Below are positions 18,653-27,116 of a stretch of DNA of 39,331 nucleotides, piece by piece (position 1 is the first letter of the stretch; every line of letters starts with the position of its first letter). The position numbers and the translations under genes are program-made. The DNA comes from Pseudomonadota bacterium (GTDB lineage: Bacteria > Pseudomonadota > Gammaproteobacteria > Burkholderiales > Rhodocyclaceae), in NCBI GenBank assembly GCA_026399515.1, contig JAPLQT010000069.1:1-39331 (forward strand), read 5' to 3'. The notes beneath the pieces are model-generated. The model was not told where the DNA came from. It ran no database searches and was given only the letters and a program-made list of their open reading frames with translations.

Positions 18653-18669
18653 AGTAAAAATTGTGTAAA
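18653..18669 (-). promoter_or_regulatory. Candidate KdpE operator
   Basis: On the minus strand the sequence reads TTTACA-CAATT-TTTACT: two near-identical hexamers spaced by five bases. From memory the E. coli KdpE site at kdpFABC has the same layout (TTTATA, five bases, TTTACA). It lies 55 bp upstream of the KdpD-like start and 73 bp upstream of ravA on the other strand. Inference from pattern similarity. Confidence 0.4.
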
Positions 18670-18741
18670 CAGCCGGAGTCCCAAATTCCGGCAGTATTCT
18701 TGCATTCGATCAAACCGCCGAGGTTTGGGTATCATGCAACG

Positions 18742-20136
18742 ATGAAATCCAACATCCAGATCCCTTCGCGACGCTTGAGCGATCTTCTCGATGCGCTGGA
18801 ACATGGCCTGGTGGAGCGTCGGCGGGAGGTCAGGCTGGCGCTGCTGGTCGCCTTGGCAGGGGAACATACCCTGCTCATCGGCCCGCCCGGCACCGCCAAG
18901 AGCGAACTGGCCCGCCGCCTGCATCTGGCCTTCGAGGATGCGTGCTACTTCGAGCGGCTGCTGACGCGTTTTTCGGTGCCGGAGGAGTTGTTCGGTCCGC
19001 TGTCCATCAGCGCCCTCGAACAGGACCGCTACGAGCGCCAGACGGCCGGCTATTTGCCGCAGGCCTCGATCGCCTTCATCGACGAGGTGTTCAAGGCCAA
19101 CAGCGCCATCCTGAATGCCCTGCTCACCCTGCTCAACGAGCGCAAGTTCGATAACGGCGCGGGCCGCCAGGACTGCCCCCTGATCAGCGTTATCGGCGCG
19201 ACCAACGAGGTCCCCGAGGACGAAGTGGGGGAAGCTTTCTTCGACCGCTTCCTGATGCGGCTGCCGGTCAGCCCGGTCAGCACCGACGGATTCCGTGAAC
19301 TCCTGGCCCTGGAGGGACAACGCGGTCCGCCGGCGGTTTCGGCACTCAGCGAAGCCGAACGGGAGGCGATCACCGTGGCGGCCGGCCAGGTGGTCCTGAC
19401 CGACGAAGTGGCCGGCCTGCTGGGTGAATTGCGCCTGTGGCTGGCGGGAGAACAGGCCTATGTGTCGGACCGGCGCTGGGTGAAGATCGTCTGGCTGCTC
19501 AAGGTGGCGGCCGCCTGCGAGGGGCGGCCCCGGCTGCTGCTGTGGGACCTGTGGCTGCTGCCCTGGTGCGCGGCGCCCGACAGCGAACGCCAGCTTGCCG
19601 TCAATGATTGGCTGCTGGCACGCCTGGGGGTGCGTGCGGCGCTGTCGCCGGCGCGGCTCTCCAGGGTGGTGGAGGCGTTCGAGGCGCAGGCGAGCCTGGA
19701 ACAGCAAGCCGACGACCTCGATTACGATGCCTCGGGCCGGCTCAAGTTCAGCAGCGACGTGGATGAAAATGTCGTCGATGCCAAGGGTGCCGCTCAGGTG
19801 GCACGCCTGAAATATACCCGGCGCCGGCGCTATGGGAGCAGCCACATCGGCGCGAGGGTGCGCCAGATCGACGAACTCATCCAGCGCATCTCCGGCTATG
19901 ACGCTGAACTCAATGACCGCCGTGCGGAACTTGCCGCCTACGCCAAGCATAGCCTGTGGCTGGACGGCGATTTCGCGCAACGTGCGGACCTCAATCTGGC
20001 GGCAACCGCGGCAAGCCTGGCCGGCCTGATGGCGCGCGCGCTCAAGGCTCGTGGCGATTTCGAATCGCTGCCGCGTCTGCCCAGCGATCCGGGAGTCTTG
20101 CCTGAACCCGTCGAACACGAGCAGATGGCCGGTTGA
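18742..20136 (+). CDS. ravA: MoxR-family AAA+ ATPase RavA
   Basis: 464 aa from ATG 18742; family members are near 500. Walker A 'GPPGTAKS' at residues 47-54, Walker B 'IAFIDEVFKA' near 110, sensor-type 'ISVIGATNEVPED', and 'EAFFDRFLMRLPV' after it, then the longer C-terminal region with LARA-type helices typical of RavA. RavA works with the VWA protein ViaA (next gene, 4 bp away) as an ATP-driven chaperone; in E. coli it has been tied to LdcI, respiratory complexes and iron-sulphur proteins. Here it starts a plus-strand operon with viaA, a DUF364 gene and a membrane protein, divergent from the KdpD-like sensor. Confidence 0.92.
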   Translation: MKSNIQIPSRRLSDLLDALEHGLVERRREVRLALLVALAGEHTLLIGPPGTAKSELARRLHLAFEDACYFERLLTRFSVPEELFGPLSISALEQDRYERQTAGYLPQASIAFIDEVFKANSAILNALLTLLNERKFDNGAGRQDCPLISVIGATNEVPEDEVGEAFFDRFLMRLPVSPVSTDGFRELLALEGQRGPPAVSALSEAEREAITVAAGQVVLTDEVAGLLGELRLWLAGEQAYVSDRRWVKIVWLLKVAAACEGRPRLLLWDLWLLPWCAAPDSERQLAVNDWLLARLGVRAALSPARLSRVVEAFEAQASLEQQADDLDYDASGRLKFSSDVDENVVDAKGAAQVARLKYTRRRRYGSSHIGARVRQIDELIQRISGYDAELNDRRAELAAYAKHSLWLDGDFAQRADLNLAATAASLAGLMARALKARGDFESLPRLPSDPGVLPEPVEHEQMAG

Positions 20137-20140
20137 ATCC

Positions 20141-21577
20141 ATGATTCCATCCCTGATGTTCGAGAAGCGCGAAGGCCAACTGGCGGCGCTTGAGCGCCTG
20201 CCGCGCGGGCTGTGGCTGGGTAGCATGATCAACTCTCAAGGGTCGCTGAATGGACGGCTGGATGCCGTCGATCAATTGCATGCGGCGCTGCTGGCGGGAT
20301 GCGTACCCGATCCCGCCAAGCTGCATTGGCCGCTCGGCTCGCTGGGGGAGTCTCTATGCGAGGCGCTGACCCGGTTGGAACTGGCTGGATTCTGTTGCGA
20401 TCGGGCCGGGCTCGCCCAGCAGGTGGTGAGTTCGATGCTGTGGCACTTGGATCTGATCGTCGATCATGTCGATCGCGGCGACAGCCGGGCGGACGCCGAG
20501 GCCAAGGCGGTGCAGGCATTCGAGGCGGAATGGCTGGAGCGCTGCGGACTGATGCAGGAACTGGAAGCAGTGTTCGGCGATGTGGACGACATCCTCAAGA
20601 ATGCCAACTGGGACATGCTGCAAGGCTTGCTCCGCAGCAGCAACTGGCGGGAGGTGGTGCGGATAAGAGGCCTGATCGAGCGCCTGCCCGAACTGATGCG
20701 TTTCATCCGCCAATTGGGCCGGGCGCGGGCCAGCGAAGAGCAGGATCGGAGCAGTTCCCGGGATCTTCAGGTCATGGAGCAGACCACGGCGCCGCGCACT
20801 CATCACCGGCTCACCCGGGTACCCGACCTGCCCGGTGAGACGCACGGCGTCCATCGCTCCGGCCGCATCGCCCGCATGCTGCCGGCCGAAACCATGCTGC
20901 TCACCCACCGGCGTCTGCGGCTGATCTGGCACGCCCGTCACGCCGAGCGCATCCTGCTGAGCTACGAGGAGGATGATCGCATGCGGGAAGTGCTGCATGA
21001 ACATGTGCCGGTATGGCAGCCGAGTCCACAGCATCGTCCCGATGCCAGGATGGAAGCGGGACCGATGTTGATTTGCGTGGATACTTCAGGCTCCATGCAG
21101 GGTGGAGCGGAGGCTGTGGCCAAGGCCGTGGTGCTGGAGGCCATGCGCGCGGCGCATGCCCAGAAGCGCTCCTGTCATGTGTTCGTCTTCGGCGGACCGG
21201 ATGAGATCGTGGAACTCGACCTCGGCATGGACGAAAGTGGCGTCGAACGGCTGACCGAGTTCATGAACCTGAGCTTCCTCGGCGGCACCGACGTTTGCGG
21301 TCCGCTGGAACGAGCGCTGGCGCGGCTTACCGACCAAGAGTGGCGGCTTGCCGATCTCCTGATTGCGTCGGATGGCGAGTTCGGTGCGACGCCTGCCACC
21401 CTCAAGGCGCTGGCGGATGCCAAGGAAGTTCAGGGCCTGCGCGTTCGGGGGGTGTTGATCGGCGACCGCGAAACGCCAGGCATGCGGCAGCTGGCCGACG
21501 AGATATTCTGGGTGCGCGACTGGCGCCGGTATGGCGCAGTATCATCGGGAATCCATCATCAAGGGCGTGGGTCATGA
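20141..21577 (+). CDS. viaA: VWA domain protein ViaA
   Basis: 478 aa (E. coli ViaA is similar). The N-terminal part is helical with a Glu/Arg-rich stretch; the C-terminal von Willebrand A domain begins 'PMLICVDTSGSMQGG' (MIDAS D-x-S-x-S), with later MIDAS elements 'LGGTDVCGPL' and 'LIASDGEFG'. It stimulates the ATPase of RavA and brings substrates to it. ATG 20141 follows the ravA stop by 4 bp, and its stop overlaps the next ATG by four bases, so all three are likely made together. Confidence 0.92.
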   Translation: MIPSLMFEKREGQLAALERLPRGLWLGSMINSQGSLNGRLDAVDQLHAALLAGCVPDPAKLHWPLGSLGESLCEALTRLELAGFCCDRAGLAQQVVSSMLWHLDLIVDHVDRGDSRADAEAKAVQAFEAEWLERCGLMQELEAVFGDVDDILKNANWDMLQGLLRSSNWREVVRIRGLIERLPELMRFIRQLGRARASEEQDRSSSRDLQVMEQTTAPRTHHRLTRVPDLPGETHGVHRSGRIARMLPAETMLLTHRRLRLIWHARHAERILLSYEEDDRMREVLHEHVPVWQPSPQHRPDARMEAGPMLICVDTSGSMQGGAEAVAKAVVLEAMRAAHAQKRSCHVFVFGGPDEIVELDLGMDESGVERLTEFMNLSFLGGTDVCGPLERALARLTDQEWRLADLLIASDGEFGATPATLKALADAKEVQGLRVRGVLIGDRETPGMRQLADEIFWVRDWRRYGAVSSGIHHQGRGS

Positions 21578-22413
21578 GATCGATCGCGGATATTTATCTG
21601 GAAATGGCCGAACAAATCTCGGCGCGTCTGCACTCGCCCCGCGTCAAGGCCTTGCATCTGCCGTCGGGCGAACTCGCCGAGGGGATCGATGCCGAGTTCT
21701 GCGCGCTCGAACTGGAAGACGGGTCGGTGGGGTTTTCCTTTATCCGGATCAACGACACGGAGCGTTTGCTGCGCGCCAGCGACGTGGCGGATGGCTGCCG
21801 CGGCATGCTTGCACTGGATCTGACGCGCGGCTATCCCAAGGATGACCCGGTGGCCAAGGCTCTCGGTTTTGCAGCGATCAATGCGCTGTCGCAATCCCTG
21901 TTCTCCCATGCCGGCTGGTTTCCCCCGTCGACCGGCGACGCTCTGGGGCAAATCGAACCCCGCAGCGGCGAGCATATCGGCATGATCGGCTTGTTTCGGC
22001 CATTGGTTGGCCGCGTCGCCGAGGCCGGCGCACGCCTGACCGTCCTGGAACTCAGGTCGGACCTGGCGGGCCAGCACGAGGGTTTCCGGGTGACCCTGAT
22101 TCCAGGCGATCTGGCGGATTGCGAAAAAGTCCTCAGCACCTGTACGGTCATGCTCAACGATACCCTGGACGCGGTGCTCGATGCCTGCCGGGATGCGCGT
22201 TATTTCTCGATCATCGGGCCGACCGCCGGATGCATACCCGATCCGCTGTTCGAGCGGGGTGTGGACCATCTCGGCGGCAGGCGGGTGGTCGATGTCGAGG
22301 GCTTCCGGAGCGCGTTTTGCGAAGGCAGGAAGTGGGGTGCGTTTACTTCCAAATACGGCCTGGCCCGAGGGCAGTATCCGGGCTTCGAGGAATTGCTGAA
22401 GCGAGCACGTTGA
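21574..22413 (+). CDS. DUF364/DUF4213 protein (putative heavy-metal-chelation family)
   Basis: 279 aa, starting in an ATGA overlap with viaA. The N-terminal half, 'VKALHLPSGELAEGIDAEFCALELEDGSVGFSFI', fits the enolase-like DUF4213 domain; the C-terminal half, 'EHIGMIGLFRPLVGRVAEAGARLTVLEL...TLIPGD' and 'ARYFSIIGPTAGCIPDPLFERGVDHLGG', fits DUF364, a Rossmann-like fold proposed to handle heavy metals or their chelators. The biochemical activity is not known for these proteins. The tight coupling with ravA-viaA suggests a role in metal or metallocofactor handling by that system; inference. Confidence 0.82.
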   Translation: MRSIADIYLEMAEQISARLHSPRVKALHLPSGELAEGIDAEFCALELEDGSVGFSFIRINDTERLLRASDVADGCRGMLALDLTRGYPKDDPVAKALGFAAINALSQSLFSHAGWFPPSTGDALGQIEPRSGEHIGMIGLFRPLVGRVAEAGARLTVLELRSDLAGQHEGFRVTLIPGDLADCEKVLSTCTVMLNDTLDAVLDACRDARYFSIIGPTAGCIPDPLFERGVDHLGGRRVVDVEGFRSAFCEGRKWGAFTSKYGLARGQYPGFEELLKRAR

Positions 22414-22512
22414 CGCGTCCCGACCCCAAGATAGCCGCTGAATGGCGCTCCTGGTGATCTATGATGAAGAGTGCATACCACACGATTCGCGCGATTCGAT
22501 GAGGAAACGGAA

Positions 22513-23829
22513 ATGAACTGGCTGCGTCTTCAAATGCTCTGGCTGCGGGTTCCCCGTATCGGCGGCTTGGCCGGATTGTCGAAACAACGGGGGCTGGCCG
22601 GAAAATGGGATGGCACCTGGCGCAACGGCGAGTTACAGCTTTGCCACATGTTCAAAGGCTACTTGAACGCCATCAGCCGCGACGCCTTCAACAATTACTT
22701 GAGCTATCTTGGAAAATCAGGCGATGCCGGTCGCACTCCCGCCCCCGCCTGGCTGACGTGGTCACTGCCCGCGGCCGTTATTTTGGAATCGATGGCTTGG
22801 TCATATGCGCTGTTTCCGGAGCTGAACCTGGCGCGAACCAACGGGACCGCCGCTTGGTACGTGGCCTTGGGCGTCGCCAGTCTGGTGGGTCTGACGCTGT
22901 TGTACTTCATGCACCAGGCGGGGGGGCAGGCATATCGAAACCATGTGATCAGGGAATGCAAGCGCCATCAAGCGGCCGGCGGGAGTCATGCATTTCAGGG
23001 AAAGCTTGCGGAAATTCAAGTGCACCAGGCGCAAGCCAGCGACGACGCCGATCCACCGCATATTCAATGCCTGAGGCGGGTCGGGACCGAGACGGGGATG
23101 CAATCGATACTTATCGCGGTGGTGTTGCTGCTTGCCGTCGCCGGATATTCGACTCTGGTTGACCTCAAGAACCAGGCGAGATTCCAAACGGCAGAATCCG
23201 CAACCATGGAATCGCCGGCGAACCGCGAGGCGAACGCGCCGGAGCGGTCCTCTGTCGGCGAAGCGGGCTCAGTTGCAAACATAGGCGCCGACATCGTTCT
23301 CGGCATCCTCTTCCTGGTAACGCAAATACTCGGCGCAAACATTGGTTATCGCCATCAACTGGCCGCCAAGCAGGGGAAGATCGCTTACGAAAGTACGCAA
23401 GGTTATGCCACCTATGAGGAATATCTTGCCCATCACGACGGTCTGATCAATCACTGGGCCGAATACTGGCTGAAGGAGTTGCAATGCGCCGGCGAGAGCA
23501 CTGGCGGGGAAGCCGGCAGCCGACCGCATCACTCCTTCCACGAGTTCCTGTTTTTGACGAGGCAGGACGAAATCAAATACGACCTGCAAAACATTCCCCA
23601 CCGCGAGGTCAAACGCGGCCTGAGCGAATCCAGGGTGGAAAGCCTGCTCGCCAGGATCGTGGAACTCAAGCATGAGAATCATAGAGCGGAGGCGATTGCC
23701 TTGATCCAGGACTTGCCGGAGCCGGAGAAAACTGAAGTCAAGGAGCGGTTGCGATCGCTAGCCGCGCCGCATCCCGACGAGCTATCGCGGCGCGCCGCGG
23801 AGCGACAGGAACTGGAGAAGATTCTTTAG
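22513..23829 (+). CDS. Unrecognised four-helix membrane protein
   Basis: 438 aa from ATG 22513, with GAGGAAACGG upstream. Four hydrophobic helices are seen at about residues 82-105, 112-134, 196-218 and 258-280 (for example 'GTAAWYVALGVASLVGLTLLYFM' and 'GADIVLGILFLVTQILGANIGY'), with a loop rich in Glu/Ala between 3 and 4, and a soluble helical C-terminus of about 150 residues rich in Glu, Lys and Arg (coiled-coil-like: 'ESRVESLLARIVELKHENHRAEAIALIQ'). No family is recognised. About 100 bp after the DUF364 gene, same strand, probably same operon; a membrane anchor or receptor for RavA-ViaA is a guess. Confidence 0.75.
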   Translation: MNWLRLQMLWLRVPRIGGLAGLSKQRGLAGKWDGTWRNGELQLCHMFKGYLNAISRDAFNNYLSYLGKSGDAGRTPAPAWLTWSLPAAVILESMAWSYALFPELNLARTNGTAAWYVALGVASLVGLTLLYFMHQAGGQAYRNHVIRECKRHQAAGGSHAFQGKLAEIQVHQAQASDDADPPHIQCLRRVGTETGMQSILIAVVLLLAVAGYSTLVDLKNQARFQTAESATMESPANREANAPERSSVGEAGSVANIGADIVLGILFLVTQILGANIGYRHQLAAKQGKIAYESTQGYATYEEYLAHHDGLINHWAEYWLKELQCAGESTGGEAGSRPHHSFHEFLFLTRQDEIKYDLQNIPHREVKRGLSESRVESLLARIVELKHENHRAEAIALIQDLPEPEKTEVKERLRSLAAPHPDELSRRAAERQELEKIL

Positions 23830-23873
23830 GGTCCGGGGCGAGGCTCAAATGATAGGCGTGACTGCGACGCGCC

Positions 23874-25337
23874 TCACTTGCCTCGGCGAAGGAGGCGCGC
23901 CAATTGCTCAAGGCCATCCGCGATGTCGTGGCCTGAAATATTGCCATAGCCGAACACCAATCCCTGTCGCGTGACGCCGCCGGCGTAGAATCGGCTGAGC
24001 GGATAAATGCCTATCCCTGCCTGCCTGGCGCGCCGCGCGATCGAATCGGCGTTCAGCCGGCCTCGAACAAAGGCGGCCAGATGCAGGCCCGCGTGCCCAT
24101 GGATGGGTTCGAGCCATTCGCCGAGGTCATCGGCGAACTTGGCCTCCATGACTTGCCGCCTCGCGGCATATACGCGGCGCACCTTGCGCACATGTCGCGC
24201 GAGATGTCCCCCGGCGATAAATGCGGCGAGCGTGTCCTGGGCAAGTACCGCGCAGTCTCCCGTCGCGATCCGCCTGGCCGCCGCCAGCGCGCCGTGAGCC
24301 CATGGCGGCGCGACTATGTAACCGAGCCTGAGCGCGGGAAAGAGGCTCTTGGAAAACGTGCCGACGTAGATGACCGACCCCGCCGAATCGAGTGTCTGCA
24401 ATGCATCCAGCGCGCGGCCGCCAAACCGGAATTCCGCGTCGTAGTCGTCCTCGATCACGACAGCCTTCCTGGCGTTGGCAAACGCCAGCAGTTCGTCCCT
24501 GCGGCGAAGCGACATCGCCATGCCGAGCGGAAACTGGTGCGACGGCGTGACGCACACGACGCGCGTTTCCTTCGGCAAGCGGCTGACGACCAAACCCTCC
24601 TCGTCGACGGGTATCAGCGCGAGCCTGGCGCCGGCGGCGGCAAACGCCGCGCGCATCGGGGGATAGCCCGGATCTTCGAGGGCAACGACGGTCCCGCCCG
24701 GCGCAACAAGGGTACGCGCCAGCAAATCGAATGCCTGTTGGGCGCCTGAGGTCACCGTGACATCGCCGGCGCGGCAGGCCACCGCACGGGTGAACGACAC
24801 GTGCTGCGCGATCGCCGCGCGCAATTCCGGTCGGCCGTGCGCTTCCGGTTCGACCAGCGGCTGTCTGCTCAACGCGCGCAGCGCCCGCGCGGACAGGCGC
24901 TGCCAGATTGAGAATGGAATCAAGGCCATGTCCGGCGTTCCCAACTGGAAGTCGTATCGCAATCCCCCACTTGAAGCGCCATCGTCCGGCGCACGCTGAT
25001 CGCGCCAATAAGCGTTGAGCCGGGCGTCTGGACGATGTTCCGGTTCACTGCGTCGTGCCGCAGCGGTAAGCGTCCGGGATCGCGGAATGGCAACGTAGCT
25101 ACCGGCACCCTGGCGAGTCTCGATATAGCTTTCGCTGATGAGCAGGTCGTAGGCAGCCACCGCGGTATTGCGCGAAATGCCCAGTGCCGCGGCCAGTTCG
25201 CGCGTGGGGGGAAGGCGCACGCCGGATTGCAATCGACCATCGATGATCGCGTCACGCAAATGTCTGTGCAACGACCGAAGCAAGTCTCGCGAACCTTTCC
25301 GCGGGAGATGAATCGCTAGATCGAAAATTGGCTCCAT
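23874..25337 (-). CDS. MocR/PdxR-type GntR-aminotransferase regulator
   Basis: 487 aa from ATG 25337. An N-terminal GntR winged helix ('LRSLHRHLRDAIIDGRLQSGVRLPPTRELAAALGISRNTAVAAYDLLISESYIETRQGAGSYV', residues about 15-85) is fused to a fold-I aminotransferase domain ('VTSGAQQAFDLLARTLV', 'VIEDDYDAEFRF', and the PLP lysine in 'YVGTFSKSLFPALRLGY'). Such proteins sense PLP or amino-acid ligands and switch nearby genes. It is divergent from the GST-EamA-MBL operon, the likely target. The true effector cannot be read from sequence. Confidence 0.92.
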   Translation of the reverse strand: MEPIFDLAIHLPRKGSRDLLRSLHRHLRDAIIDGRLQSGVRLPPTRELAAALGISRNTAVAAYDLLISESYIETRQGAGSYVAIPRSRTLTAAARRSEPEHRPDARLNAYWRDQRAPDDGASSGGLRYDFQLGTPDMALIPFSIWQRLSARALRALSRQPLVEPEAHGRPELRAAIAQHVSFTRAVACRAGDVTVTSGAQQAFDLLARTLVAPGGTVVALEDPGYPPMRAAFAAAGARLALIPVDEEGLVVSRLPKETRVVCVTPSHQFPLGMAMSLRRRDELLAFANARKAVVIEDDYDAEFRFGGRALDALQTLDSAGSVIYVGTFSKSLFPALRLGYIVAPPWAHGALAAARRIATGDCAVLAQDTLAAFIAGGHLARHVRKVRRVYAARRQVMEAKFADDLGEWLEPIHGHAGLHLAAFVRGRLNADSIARRARQAGIGIYPLSRFYAGGVTRQGLVFGYGNISGHDIADGLEQLARLLRRGK

Positions 25338-25342
25338 AGTTT

Positions 25343-25373
25343 TTGTCAATCTTGGTTCTTTTCTAATACCAAG
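25343..25373. promoter_or_regulatory. Divergent regulator/GST control region with inverted repeat
   Basis: CTTGGT (25351-25356) and ACCAAG (25368-25373) are inverted repeats 11 bases apart, just outside the MocR-type start. They lie between TTGTCA (25343) and TAATAC (25364), a possible -35/-10 (15-bp spacer) facing the GST gene. A site for the MocR regulator is plausible but unproven. Confidence 0.3.
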
Positions 25374-25521
25374 CGGGTGGCTATTCTAGCGCGGTCTGTT
25401 TTGTGGAGTGGGAAATGATGAAACGCGCCGTGCGTTGCCAGGGACGATTCGGGATCGCCCGCGCGGGCATCCGCCGCGCCGCAAACGCGAAGTTTCTTGC
25501 ATTCAAGTCGAAGAATCCACA

Positions 25522-26169
25522 ATGATCGATCTTTATTTCTGGGACACTCCCAACGGGCAGAAGCTCGCGCTCTGCCTGGAAGAAATGCAATTGCCCCACC
25601 GGACCATCCCGGTGAACATCGGCAGGGGCGAACAATTCCAGGCTGATTTCCTGGCGATCTCGCCAAACGGCCGTATCCCGGCCATGGTGGATCATGATCC
25701 GCGCGGGGGAGGCGTCCCGGTGGCGATGTTCGAGTCCGGAGCCATGATGCTCTACCTCGCGGAGAAAACCGGCCGGTTCCTTCCCGACGATCTGCACGGA
25801 CGAACCGCGGTGCTGCAATGGCTGTTCTGGCAGATGAGCGGCCTCGGTCCGATGGCGGGGCAAAACGGCCACTTCAGGGTGTATGCCCCTGAGCAGGTGC
25901 CTTATGCGATAACGCGTTATACCAAAGAGACAGGCCGACTCTATGGCGTACTCGACCGGCGTTTGGCATGCAGCGAGTTTGTCGCAGGTGCTTACTCCAT
26001 CGCCGACATGGCTTGTTATCCCTGGATCGTACCGCATCGGGCGCATGGCCAGCACCTCGACGAGTTTCCGAATCTGCATCGGTGGTTCAAGGCGATCGGC
26101 GCGCGTCCCGCCACGCTCAAGGTATTTGCGCATGCCGCCAATGTGTACGAGCGCGGATCGAATACATGA
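25522..26169 (+). CDS. Glutathione S-transferase, YfcG/Nu-class type
   Basis: 215 aa from ATG 25522. The thioredoxin-like N-terminal part 'MIDLYFWDTPNGQKLALCLEEM', 'SPNGRIPAMVD' (cis-Pro) and 'FESGAMMLYLAEKTGRFLP' matches the disulfide-bond oxidoreductase-like YfcG/YghU class, which uses 'TPNG' rather than a catalytic Cys or Tyr; the C-terminal helical domain follows ('AGAYSIADMACYPWI'). The frame is open further upstream but family members begin here. Its stop overlaps the EamA start by four bases. Confidence 0.88.
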   Translation: MIDLYFWDTPNGQKLALCLEEMQLPHRTIPVNIGRGEQFQADFLAISPNGRIPAMVDHDPRGGGVPVAMFESGAMMLYLAEKTGRFLPDDLHGRTAVLQWLFWQMSGLGPMAGQNGHFRVYAPEQVPYAITRYTKETGRLYGVLDRRLACSEFVAGAYSIADMACYPWIVPHRAHGQHLDEFPNLHRWFKAIGARPATLKVFAHAANVYERGSNT

Positions 26170-27116
26170 AGTTGTCCGACATAAGCTTGATGTTCACCTG
26201 CGCCGCATTGTGGGGCGCCTCGTTCATGTTTGTGCGAATTTCCGCCAACGAGTTCGGCGCCATCGCACTCGCCGGTGCGCGCGTCGCCGGCGCCGCGCTG
26301 ATTTTGCTGCCGGTGGCCGTGATGTGCGGCGCCCGGCGAGACCTGCTCAGGCACTGGAGGGCGATCGCGCTATCGGGCATCACCAGTGCCGCCATTCCCC
26401 TGGTGCTCTTCGCGTTCGCGGCGCAAACGATTACGGCCGGCCTGATGTCAATTCTCAACGCGGTGACACCGTTATTCGCGACCTTGGTCGCCTGGGTGTG
26501 GCTCGGGCAGGGCCTTACACGGATGCGCGGTGGCGGTTTCGTGCTCGGCTTCGGCGGCGTGCTGTGGTTGGCGTGGGGCCAGGCCGGCTTCAAGACGGGC
26601 GGCGACGGCGCGATGGCCGGATGGGCGATGATCGCCGCGGTGACGGGCAGCGCCCTCTATGGTTTTTCGGCCAACTACACCAGGGAGCGCCTTGCGGGTG
26701 TCGCTCCGATCGCGGTTGCCGCCGGCGGGCAGTTTGTCGCCGCCGCCGTCCTCGCCTTCCCCGCCGCTGCCTTCTGGCCGGCGGTTTCGCCGTCCCCTCG
26801 CGCGTGGGGCGCGCTCGCGACCTTGGCCATACTCTGCACCGCACTGGCATATGTGCTGTACTTCAAATTGATTGCAAGCGTGGGCGCAACGCGTGCGACG
26901 ACCGTCTCCTACCTGATTCCGGGCTTTGGCGTGACCTGGGGCGCGCTGTTTCTGGGCGAAGCCTTCGACGCCGACATGGCCGTCGGCTGCGCGGTGATCC
27001 TCTGCGGCACGGCGCTGGCGACCGGGATATGGCCCCGTCGACAGCCGGAAGCACTCAATCACCCCGAACGGATATTGATCCCTCCCGCGAAGCCTGGATA
27101 CGAAACTCTTTCATGA
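26166..27116 (+). CDS. EamA/DMT-family transporter
   Basis: 316 aa with about ten hydrophobic helices in two EamA repeats: 'DISLMFTCAALWGASFMFVRI' starts the first, and 'MIAAVTGSALYGFSANYTRE' the second; 'SYLIPGFGVTWGALFLGE' is the characteristic late-helix motif. Drug/metabolite exporters of this type commonly export amino acids or other small metabolites. Coupled at both ends (ATGA overlaps) to the GST and the rubredoxin-MBL gene. Substrate unknown. Confidence 0.9.
   Translation: MKLSDISLMFTCAALWGASFMFVRISANEFGAIALAGARVAGAALILLPVAVMCGARRDLLRHWRAIALSGITSAAIPLVLFAFAAQTITAGLMSILNAVTPLFATLVAWVWLGQGLTRMRGGGFVLGFGGVLWLAWGQAGFKTGGDGAMAGWAMIAAVTGSALYGFSANYTRERLAGVAPIAVAAGGQFVAAAVLAFPAAAFWPAVSPSPRAWGALATLAILCTALAYVLYFKLIASVGATRATTVSYLIPGFGVTWGALFLGEAFDADMAVGCAVILCGTALATGIWPRRQPEALNHPERILIPPAKPGYETLS

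Noticed and set aside
18433-20232. 599-codon open frame antisense to ravA
   Set aside because: No recognised motif, no ribosome site and biased residue use; ravA on the other strand has intact Walker motifs.
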